This document shows positions 1 through 10,900 of a stretch of 64,000 bases of DNA, in pieces; the stretch's first letter is position 1, and every line of letters starts with the position of its first letter. The notes beneath the pieces were generated by a model that searched no databases, was not told where the DNA came from, and worked only from the letters and a program-made list of their open reading frames with translations. This DNA is from Apostichopus japonicus (taxonomy: Eukaryota; Echinodermata; Holothuroidea; Aspidochirotida; Stichopodidae). Both the position numbers and the translations under genes were made by a program. Where the stretch lies: positions 32,334,501-32,398,500 of the forward strand of contig NC_092568.1 in assembly GCF_037975245.1 (NCBI RefSeq), given 5' to 3'.

Positions 1-92
1 TGGCCGTGTGTCGTAACAAACAACTTCGTTTCGAAGAAACCATGCACTGCCTGGTACCGTTGTGATTTGTCGGCTAAATGAATCAAAATATT

Positions 93-94
<2 letters not shown>

Positions 95-166
<72 letters not shown>

Positions 167-207
167 ATAATATATATTATATATATATACATATATATAT
201 ATATATA
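95..207. repeat. AT dinucleotide microsatellite
   Basis: Nearly uninterrupted TA repeats, broken by a short AATAAT stretch near 162-175. The tyrosine and isoleucine rich reading frame across it is an artefact of the repeat. Confidence 0.95.
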
Positions 208-257
208 AATGAAAATCGTAATGAGTTGGAAAATCAAGAACAGTGCAAAAACTTCCA

Positions 258-330
258 GCCTCCATCGGGATTCGAACCCGGGCCTCCCGCTCTATACGCG
301 GACACCCTAACCACTATAGGCCATGGATGC
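258..330 (-). tRNA. tRNA-like cloverleaf, probably a pseudogene or SINE head
   Basis: Read on the minus strand, 73 nt fold as a tRNA. The 7-bp acceptor stem (GCATCCA with TGGAGGC) has one mismatch. The D arm has an A-box-like TGGCCTATAGTGGTTAGG, the 5-bp anticodon stem is TCCGC/GCGGG, and the T arm carries a perfect B box (GGTTCGAATCC). The seven-base anticodon loop reads GTATAGA with T33 in place, giving anticodon ATA. Eukaryotic tyrosine tRNAs normally use GTA and carry an intron, which this lacks, so a functional gene is doubtful. No SINE body is visible next to it. Confidence 0.45.
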
Positions 331-542
331 TGATTGTATGCAGAGGTGTGAAACCGGTAAGGAAGGTCGTAATTCCAATGTAGGCGTTTGTCACCTGCAT
401 CGAACAATACAAGTTATGTATAGTCTTTACTTAATCTATATACTGCACCTTACACATGTCTTTTTATTGTATATCCAGCTATGTATACATTGATTATGCA
501 GGTCATTATATTGTGTTTATATTGTTTTATTAAACTAGTACT

Positions 543-915
543 TAGGTGGGCAACCTACGGCTGGCGGGCCACTTGCGGCCCGCCAGTGCTTTTTTGCGTC
601 CGTGTGAGATGTCTCAAGTAAAAGAAAGAATCAATCATTTTTACATCATCACAAAACACGAGCTAGCTGCTTAGAATTTATTGGCAATAGAGATGCTGTC
701 TGGTAGGCCTTTTATCCCCATTAATTATCAACTGTATACTGACATGTTTTTGTGAATACAGATTAAGTACACACACCTATTACTTGAAAGTCCTCGGAAT
801 CAAAGATTTGAAATCAACAGCATGTCGTTGGTTAGGTGCGGCCCAATCAATTTTTCACTCCTTATATCTGACCCATTCATTCAAAAAGGTTGCCCACGGG
901 CCCTGGGCCTCGACT
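543..915. mobile_element. hAT-like non-autonomous element relic
   Basis: The left end reads TAGGTGGGCAACCT, followed by a GC-rich hairpin at 561-586 with a perfect 10-bp stem. An inverted match, AGGTTGCCCAC, lies at 887-897. Possible 8-bp TSDs are CTAGTACT (535-542) and CTAGTACA (916-923), 7 of 8 matching. GC-rich ends with GGGCAACC are typical of hAT elements. The two ends are not symmetric, because the right end carries about 16 extra bases, so the boundaries are uncertain. Confidence 0.4.
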
Positions 916-1534
916 CTAGTACATGTACATGTGTTCTGTGTGACTGGACTCATCTCCTGTTCAAACGTAGAAGCATCTGTCAAATCCGAACGTACTAACC
1001 TGTCAGGCCTGTGATAATACATCCATGGTCTTCAATTTCAGTTATATGTTTTGAATTCTGCTAGATTTGTATAAGTATCAACTCTAAAGTTCCTATAAAT
1101 ATCGATGATGAACTCTATTATAAATCACGAATTTCACAAACAGCGCCATCATTTGTTGATTGACCTTTTATAACGCATACCTGCTTGAAGGTAGCAAACG
1201 CATTGCCTCTGTCGATGTTTCCAAAAGTTCACTGTGTATCAGTCATCATCTCTGTAACGTTTTTAAGGCGCGAATTGTTTTGAACAAGGAACCATTATCC
1301 GTACATTGATGCAACTCGAGAATGCGTCGTAGGAAATAATTATCTTTGCCCGTTTCAAAGCTTCAATAAAATTGTGAATAACCGGATAAAAATGAACGCA
1401 AACAGAAACCGTCACAATGTTTTATAGATTTAGCTGAAAATAATACGAACGGGAAGAATAGATCAACAGCCCTGTCAGTAGCAGACGACAATACAGTGAG
1501 TAACCATTCTGTGAGGAGTTAAAACAGGAGGACG
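916..1534 (+). other. Spastin upstream flank and presumed 5' UTR
   Basis: No TATA box or other clear core promoter motif is visible. An in-frame TAA at 1501-1503 lies upstream of the spastin start, so the coding frame cannot extend further 5' within this exon. The transcription start is not determinable from the sequence. Confidence 0.35.
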
Positions 1535-1720
1535 ATGGTCTACAAATGCCTCCAAAAGGCCGCCCGAAACCCACAAAGTCCAACGTCAAAGCAAAAGCAA
1601 CTGCATATGTTTATACTGAAGAACAGCAATCCCCTCATAGGAAAAATCTTCGAATTGTCGGATACCCAGTTCTTTTTTTATTCGGCCTACTGCGGTTTCT
1701 TCTCTTCCAGTTTTGGGTAA
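1535..1720 (+). promoter_or_regulatory. Upstream ORF overlapping the spastin start codon
   Basis: An ATG in strong context (A at -3, G at +4) starts 11 nt before the spastin ATG in another frame. It runs 61 codons to a TAA at 1718-1720. The spastin ATG at 1546 has weak context (C at -3, C at +4). Ribosomes that use the upstream ATG pass the first spastin start and finish 77 nt before the in-frame internal ATG at 1798, which has strong context (A at -3, G at +4). This arrangement would lower full-length spastin and favour a shorter form. The peptide itself resembles nothing I know. Confidence 0.6.
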
Positions 1721-1924
1721 CACTCGCACCGTATGTTTGTAAAAATAACTTTTTACAGACCCCTCGAACGGAGGTCACAGATTCAGAAAATCTGACTATG
1801 GCAGAGGAAAATACAAACGCAAGTCAGGGCGAAAGCGAACCATCGTTGGTAAGACAACGATACCACCACAAGAAGGCATTTGAGCTCATATCACAGGCCC
1901 TTCAGGTTGACGAATCTAAAACTG
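1546..1924 (+). CDS. SPAST: Spastin exon 1: membrane hairpin and start of MIT domain
   Basis: Residues 1-126 plus the first base of codon 127; donor GTAGGA. It encodes a lysine and proline rich head, the motif SPHRKNL, then the hydrophobic run [19 protein letters not shown] that inserts in the ER or lipid droplet membrane in known spastins. It ends with the first MIT helix ([15 protein letters not shown]). Met85 at 1798 is the likely alternative start that omits the hairpin. Confidence 0.95.
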
Positions 1925-4900
1925 GTAGGAACTATTTTGCAATATTTATGTTTCCAGACTGCCTAGCGTTAGAACTAGGAAGGCCTAGGCTAGCTTAGGC
2001 TTCATTACTGTAGGCAAGCCTAAGTCAAGGCTCATGGCCATAGGTCTACTGGGTTCCAGTGCCATTCCGCCATGATAGGTACAAACTGCCATACCATTCT
2101 GCAATAGGTTTCGATCCTTTTCGCCTTGGCGGAAAAGCTCGAAAGCTAGCGGAAAGGTACATATTTTAGGAATGGATTTTACACCTGTAGGATTGTATCG
2201 AGTGAAAGGATAGGTACACTGTCTTCAAATGTTCGCTGGATAGACTGAATTGTAGTTAAGACAAGATTGGGGAAAAGATACACATGCAGTCTTTAATGTA
2301 CATCATGTACAACATGTACCACATGTATGACATGTTGATTGTATAGTTTTGATTCTAACTAGTTCGTAATCTGAGTAGACACACTCAATATACAATGTAT
2401 ACAACTATATAACGTAGTTGGTTGAATAAATCAAATTAAGTAAGGTTGATTGTTTATTAAATAGATCAGTTCTGATTGTTGATTTAAATGACTGATTTTG
2501 TGGATTTTTCAGGCCTAGGTAGTGTGAAGCGAAGCAATATACAGTGCAAATAGGCATACAGTGCACCCACAATTATATGTGCTCTTTCTGCCACACAAAA
2601 AATGCTCTACCGCCATCGGAGTACATGGCGGAATGGCACTTTTTCTATGGTTTAAAGAGCACATTTTCTATGGCAGAATTTACCAATGGCGTAATACACG
2701 GTCCCTGGTCTACCGTACCTCGGCCTAGTACTTAAGTACTCGAGGATGGGTTCCACCAATGATAGATGCAATATTTCGACAGCAATGTGATCACAAAAGA
2801 AATATACGTACAGTACGCCTGCCACGAAAGTACAATGATAAGATTTAGCCAAGTGCTTTAACAACTTTACCTGAAATTATAATTTAAATCCATCAATATG
2901 ATTCCATGAATAGGCTACAAATAAATTAGTCTTAAGCCCACAGCGCACTGCTCATCTGATCACAAACTGACATACCTCGACTGTCCTGATTTTCGAAAAT
3001 CATGAAGACCCATAGACTGCCCACATGCCTACACTGACTGACTGTTCAGTGCACACATGCCACACAACGACTGGTTGCTTTTTAACGACAAGAGCTCATG
3101 TAGTCACTTGCAGATTTATAACCCTGTGAATGGATACATCATTTTTTTAAACTGTGAAGTTTTATTTGTTAACCCCACCTGACATCAAGTCGGCAAAACC
3201 TAATTTTTCCGACTAAAGCTGATGCCACTTAAAACTAGCTAATTTTTTATCAGGTTTAGTCTTTTGCATACACTCACTCCCCAATTATCCACAATATGTA
3301 ACAATGATGCAGTGGAGGCATATATCGCAATGTATTAAAAGCTGTTGGCAAAAAAAAAAGGTACATTTTCTTCTTTCACTGTCAAGTACTGTATGTGATG
3401 ACACCCTACCTTACTGGTCCAACTACGGGACAGAAAAATTGAAGGTACACCAACTTATTTGGCTAGCTGTCCGTTTAACAGTAGCTTGATCGTTCGAGAC
3501 AGATTAGTCTCACTTTGGAGGAACAAACTCAGGTTCGTTGGTCCTGAGGCAGAAATCTAGTTGCTTACATGAATTTCTGGTTGCATTGAAACTAAATACC
3601 CGAAAATAGGCATGGAAATTGTCATCCATCACTTTGGAAATACTGAAATAAACAAACTAGTGGTAGAATTATATTAACCTGAATGGGAGTTTTACTGGCC
3701 CAAAACTACAGTATGTTCTACAGTATTCACCAAACCTACACATCTCTCCAACAGTGCACAATTATGTGTCATTCAAAATTTCTTTAGTCAACCACTGTTG
3801 CTTTTCGGACGACCAAAAAGGTGAGACCTGGTCGTTTGAGGGACAACCAGCAAATATCCCTAGAAATCTGCCTTGATACTAGTTATCTTACAGAGTGAAT
3901 TACAGAGTGAAAAGGATGGACCAATACCATAAATATTGTAATAGATCCATTAGTGTTACTGGTGTTGTATCGATCCATTTATGAAACGTCTATTGTTGTG
4001 TACTGTAATGGAACTTATGATTTGGGTCTAGGTAATCTCAACTTAAAGCATTTATCAGAGAAGGTCTTGTCTACTAAGGATGCTTAAATCTATGGCAGTT
4101 ACAGTATGTCTACTTCCTGAGTACTTAATTGTCTGGACGGACAAAAAGCTGTTGATGTCATCTTTTGGAAACCTTTTTGTAATGTAATGTTACAAATAAA
4201 ATCTTATATAGCGCACTGTGCGCGATGCATCTGTGCGCTTTACAAACAATCTAGAATATACAATGACATAAAACAGTATACATAAAACAGTAAATTTTTG
4301 TAAGGTACTGTACTCATCAGTGAAACTTGTATCAGTTAAACGCTATGTAAATTTTTTATATTCTACTTTAGGCCTAATAATGCCAGAAAGCTGTTAACCA
4401 ACTATGCACATTGCTACCCTATCTTGCTTCATTCGCAATAACAACTCTAATTAGACACTCGTAAGTCGTAACTGAAACTGCCCTAGCTACAAGTACAACC
4501 ATGGTTGTCTGACCAGCACAACAAACTGTAGTAAAATAACAATGCCAAAAAGTCCTAGGCCTATGTACACTATAAGAAATATGTGTTAATTTGTTGAGTA
4601 GAACACCAGCTTTGGGGTTGTACCAATTAATCATGTTACTAATAGATTTGAATTATTTAGTCACAATGCAATCTGAAATTTATGTACGCAACTAGTCACC
4701 CTTCAGATGATCTCCATTCTCCAAAGCTGATTTGGTCGTCGGAACAGAAATTTGGACAACCGTATGACTATGACCCTTACAAATTTGCCTACTGAGATTG
4801 TTTGACTTCTAGACCTACCTTGTATTGCTTACATGTAAAACCAGGATATTTACTTAACAGATAGTTCTGGTTCCCAGAATGAACTTTGCAAATACAAATT

Positions 4901-7900
4901 TGAAATTAGTATTGCCACTTTTTAATTGAAATTTGAATTTTAAATTCTACCTATAAATAATGACATAAAAGTCTTGTAAAAATGATTTACTTCCTATCTG
5001 TTAGACTTAAATCTCTACTTATCATGACAAAAATTGTATACATTTTGGGAAAATGAGGGAAGATTGAGAGAAAAAATTGAGAAGTACAGTACAGTACTGT
5101 ATCGATTGTTTTGCAACATTTTGTTATATTTTATATGCAGAGGATCTGTACAGTAGCATGTATACAGAAAAGGAAGTTTTATTAGAGTTTGTATTGTCCA
5201 CTAACAGCTGTTTGATTAGCATTGCTGTACCCAAATATTTTGGAAGCCTGAGGAAAGCAAGTGAGTCCATGATTAATGTACATATAATAAAGATTTAAGT
5301 TGTTCTTTCTGTTCTATATTTTTGAATGCCAAGTATATTGAAACAATTTCAGTAGTAATTGACACTTTAGGTCTGTCTATAAGTATATACTGTGTGGTAA
5401 ACATTCATTTTTGGCAGGTGGGGGCTGGTGGGGGCAGAATCTGGGCTGGTATGAAACAGACTCACAAGTCTGTTAGCATTTAAAGGCATTAAAGACTGGC
5501 CCCAAACGGCGTGCGGTCATCTGAAAAAGTTAACTTTCTGTTGCTTGCAAGTGATGTTTTGTTCGTGTCGCTACAAAATGCAGACAGTAATGAAACGTGA
5601 TACCTTGTTATCTTTAGCTGGACCTGAGATGTCCATTGCTGTATCGTTTGTATACTGTGCTGTGGGTACTGACCGCAGCTGTATGTAATGACTGTACACT
5701 AGTGTCTAATTACCGACGGTAGCAAGCTGTGTGTGTATTTTCTGGGATCGATGGTGGTGTTTAACACTTCTGTTACACCTCATTCGAAACTAGGTCAAAT
5801 TACCGGCATTAGACGTTTCTTTTTGTGCCAGTCTTCACACCCTTAAATGTTAAATGCTAACAAACTTGTGTGTCTGTTTCATACCAATCCAGATTCTCCA
5901 AGCGATTGGCTGGCATTACGTCATTGCCTGCGGCTTCGGCCTGAAAGTCATCGTCGTCAGATTCATCCGTTCCTGGCTCTAACATATACTGTTGGGTTGT
6001 ATGTGGAAATTCAAAATCCTCATCCCTTTCTTTTTCAGACAGTGGAAATTTCATCAGATTCTGAGCTGTCTGTGTCAATCTCTAGAGGAAATAGGGCTGT
6101 CTAATTTCTTGTTGTGCGCAGAAGTGTTATTTTTTGGACTGATCTGCGCTGCAATACTGCATGTCTTCAAATTTGCATATGAAAGGTCAATGCACCTAAC
6201 GACACATAAATTGTCTTCAAATACCACTAAATTTCTAATTGATGGATTTTAGCAATGCAAACCTTCATGAAAGAGTCAGGATTGGCCACTAGATTTTCGT
6301 TTTTACTGTAATTGTTGCCAGACCTTTAAGGGAGATACGTATTTATACCCAACCATTCTTGTTATTCCACGTGATAGAGTCTACTGTCCTGAATAACTTT
6401 CCAAAATGCAAAGAAATATCTGTCTCCATTTGGGCATACATCCCAGATTTAATGTTCCTCCACACACAATGTTGAAGACTTGATCAAGTCTAACCATGGC
6501 ATCATCAAGTATATATTGTGTATATTCCTTGTAATGGAGATGGGTTTTGCCAATGCTGAATCTAAAATAATAAACCTCTGAACTCTGACCTAATGATGGC
6601 ATTGGTTTCAGTGTCGAGGTCAGTGGCGGAGCGTCCATACAGTCAGGGGGGGCGGATGCCCCCCCTGACGGACTCAAATGGACTGCTGGCGCCCTTTTAA
6701 GCTCTTTACCACTTTTTACTTATTCTAGATTATTGACTTTTTTATTGTGCTCTCATCTACTTATTGACATTTGTCACATTTTGTTGGTGTAATTTGGCGA
6801 TGACACCTATTTATTCTTCGTTTATCTGCAAATAAGCCAGGCCCGGAAAGGGTAATTTCCGGCGATCTAGGGAGTATCTTTACTCAAAAATTTTTTGTAC
6901 GCTACGCGCCAACCAGTGGTGGCGCTCCGCTTAGATAGTTGTGAAAGCGCCCCTACAGACCATTCTCGCCCCTCCTGACCAATACCCCTAGCTCCGCCAC
7001 TGGTCAAGGTCACAAGGTGGTTTACATTCCACCTTGAGAATGTGATAAAAATGAAAAGAGAGATTAAAAGGTTGAGATCATATGGGCACTATGACACAGA
7101 CCTACAAAATGATGTCCCAAATAGCACACAAACTCTTTGAAAACAGTTTGAATGACTTGTTCTTCACGAAGATCTCTGTAATATAAGCCAAAGATGGTTG
7201 GGTTTGTGTCCCAATTAACTAATGTTTGACAAGGTTGATTAAAGAATTGTAATAATCATTACCCTTAATAGTCTCATTCATATTTGATTGCTATGGTAAA
7301 CAGGGAGACACCTCTTTTTATGCAAAATTCCTTTGATGTACAACCCCTCCTTTTTGTTCTTTTTTATTTTTTTCCCCTCTTATCTGACCATTATGATATT
7401 ATGGTGCTCTGTTTTGATTTGTCCGCAAGTCATTTATCCCATGACTCTGAAACATCGAAGTCATCTTTGCCCTGCCACTTTTTCATCTTTGGTTCAAGCT
7501 TTGATAATAAAGATCTGGTAGCAAAGCTTTATATGTCACAGAAATACTGAATATTTGAATGAATTCAACTCTAACTCATTGTTAATCATTGACCTTGCAT
7601 TAAACAGTACTTCAGTGCAACCTACATATTGTAATTGTTGCTTGCATTGACTTCGAAATTTAGACATCTTACCTGAGAGAGTTAACCTTTATATATCATT
7701 GATTCACTCTTTCTTCAAATTCGTTACACCTTTATCTGAATAATTCATCTCTAGGGTGCTACAAACTCATCAGTGTAACCAGCTGATAAGGTATGAGTCA
7801 GTGATTGCATATTGCATAACAACTTGAGGGCTTATAAATACTCTCTGCTAATGATCACATGGTACTGCAGCATTACAGGACTTTTAGTGCTCAAGCTGCG

Positions 7901-10900
7901 ATACTGTATATCACTCTTAACTAGAATCTATGTTATTGATTATCCTGGATGTCCAGCCTATTTGGCTCTAATTAAAGTGGATTGTATCATGGCTCACTGC
8001 TATTCTCACATCTCATGGGAAATGATTCTAAGAGGAAATTTTAAGTTTCTATTTACAGAGAGTAGAAGGTGAAACGGACTGAGGTGGTCGATGGAAAATC
8101 TGACCCGAAGGGTGAAAGTGAACTATGACTGTCAGTTGTAAATCACACATCTGTGCTGCAAGTCATTACATATTGGCAAGCCTCATTAGCATAATTGTGT
8201 GCGTGTGTGTGTGTGTGTGTGTATGCTTCGCAAGGGTAAAATTGTATGTTACAATAAATTGTTTATAGAGTTTAACATATTGTAAATCTCAAACTAAATT
8301 AAGGAAACTTTCTGGACCAGTTCTCAGCTTCACATCTTGTTCTGGTTCGAAGATATGATGTACATAAGTTTTCCAAATTATTTTACTGGCAAAGCCTAGA
8401 TGAACTGTACACAATCCAAGGTTCTTATTGTCATTTTTTCTGGGTTTTTTCCTGAAAGTCTGAAAATCTTGTAAACATGTTAACTCCAATAGTAAGCCTA
8501 ATGCTTAGATGAATTTCAAAGTTCTATAATTAACCCTACCGTCAAAGGTCACTTGAGATCACTACAGTCCAAAATGTAAAAATGTTTAAACATCTTAAAA
8601 CACTAAAGGTAAAGTGTGGATGAGCTTTGTACAGTTTTTACTATACATGTAGATCAGTATCATTATTCTATGCATGACATGTACTGTACATTACAATCAA
8701 CAGACATGTAACCCTATTGATTTTATGGAGGTCAATTATTAACAAAGGTTAAACCTTGAAAATGTTGTAAAGTTGGAAACTTTCAAAGCTTGGATGAACT
8801 TCATATGTGATATATGCCCATACATGCACATGATCATTTTTGTAAAGTCTTGTTATAATATAAACTACTTTCAGCACTATTTATATACATCTTCATTAGA
8901 GGTGTGTGCAATGAAGTAAAAATTTGGTATTTGGTACAAGAAGATTAAAGATTATGTGAGAGTGTATTGAACTAAAGAATGAACCTTCATCAGCACCATT
9001 AAGTTCAAATATCAAATTAGACATTACTTTCTGTTCAAATGCTGAGAAAACATTCAACTGGCAAACTTTACATTTAGGCATGTTAGTGCTTTAATGTGAT
9101 GCCAAGGTTGTAATCATAATATCCCAGGAGTAAACTGTACATGTATAGGCATGTTAGTGCTTTCATGTGATGCCAAGCTTGTAAACAGTAAATTGTACTA
9201 AACGTCATTCCTCATATGTGGCCGACCTGTATTTACTGAATTTTAGAAACCACCAGGTTTTTGGTTGAGGTCAAAGATTAAGGGTGGTCAAAGTGAACAC
9301 CTGACTGCAATAGCTCATTACCTCAAGAAGATGAACTTGGATTAACCCAAATAGATAGTGTCAGCCAAAACTGTCTTATACTCAGAGGAATTCTACTTCA
9401 GCTTACATTGACTTCAAATATGTGAAGAGCTGATGCCAAATATGTTCACTACACTGGGTTACGTATCACATAGCAACTACCTGATTGTATCTCCAAAGAA
9501 CAAGACTGTACAGTAGTCTCATTTATCACTCCATTGTAAGTGATATACTATTATAATTGACAAGTTGCTTGACATTGTAGTGCAGTATGCCATCTTGTTC
9601 TTGAAAGCTATTTATAGATGAACATAGCTCAGAGCTTTGTATATTACTGTGTTAGGCAAGTAGGCAAGTAACGTAAATCAGTACGCATTTATATTGCATT
9701 CTGGGTACTCTTTTAGTGGCGATATATATCATAGAAGTTATCACTCTATTTTTGTTTATCTTTCCTTCTTGTTTTATTTTTGCAGGTACTAAGAAACAAG
9801 CCTTAGATCTATACAGAAAAGGTGTCAAGGAACTGGAACAGGGTATTGCTATAGACTGTGGCAAAGAAGGTTTGTATTCAGAATTTTGTATTTTGTTTTC
9901 TCCATATTAGTTTTCAGGACTGTAGTTGAGTCCAGCAGATCTGGGTCCAGTCTGAGACAAGTCTGAGTTGAAAACATACAGAGTCTATTAAGTCAAGGCT
10001 GACTCCAGAGCCCCTGAGTCCAATTCGGAGTCAGAGTCCAGGCTATGTACATACTGTACAAGTATGCATTCTATCATAATTTCACATATATCTGAATTCC
10101 TCCCATCTCAATCACACTTTTGCCCATACCATACTATATTCTCATATAACATGTTTGAGGTATTCAGTTAGGATAGATACATAATTGCTGTCTCTTCCTA
10201 GCGGTTTGGAGTCATTTTCTCAAATTTTGTGCTGTCTCTTCATAGCGGTTTGGAGTCATTTTCTCAAATTTTGTGCTGTCTCTTCATAGCGGTTTGGAGT
10301 CATTTTCTCAAATTTTGTGCATAGTTTTTTCCTGGACGTTATTTTGTAATTTATGCTTTCTTGCATAGGTCATGGATTAGATTACAGTGCAAACTGGAGG
10401 CATTCCAAGTCAGATTAAACAAAGGGGGGGGGGGGGGGTATAGCATTTAACATGTGGTTTATTTCTTTATTTGGACATCTCAGTTGAGATGCAGATTTTT
10501 AAGAACAGCAAGGGTAAGGGTGAGGTTTAAACAGTTATTCTAAGTAGGCTCAAAGTTACACACTGGTTATGTTTTGTTCTTCTTTTTATTATGTTAATAT
10601 TTTTCTTTCAATTCTGTTATACTGTATTTGGTGAAATAAAAAATATAGTGCTTCTCATACTAGTTTAAAAGAAAAATATCAACAATGAATGTTGTTCAAA
10701 AATTGTTTACTTCTGTAAAAATAGTTGCAGTACATCAAAAGTGTTGATTTTAATAGCAGCACAGAAAACCTTCAGTTGCACACATACCACATTGGACATT
10801 AACACACACAGTATAATGATATTAACTTCAATTATAAAATTTAAATTCAGTTGGAAATATTTTGTTCTAAAGCAAATATTCATTATGTACATCGCCATAT

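Larger units (their letters stand above)
1925..9785 (+). other. Spastin intron 1 (7.9 kb)
   Basis: It holds ATGTAC-rich sequence near 2296-2340, a possible SINE tail fragment at 4175-4255, the composite repeat at 5438-6078, a hAT-type element at 6621-7002 and a GT microsatellite at 8195-8223. The rest is AT-rich sequence in which I see no gene. Confidence 0.7.
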
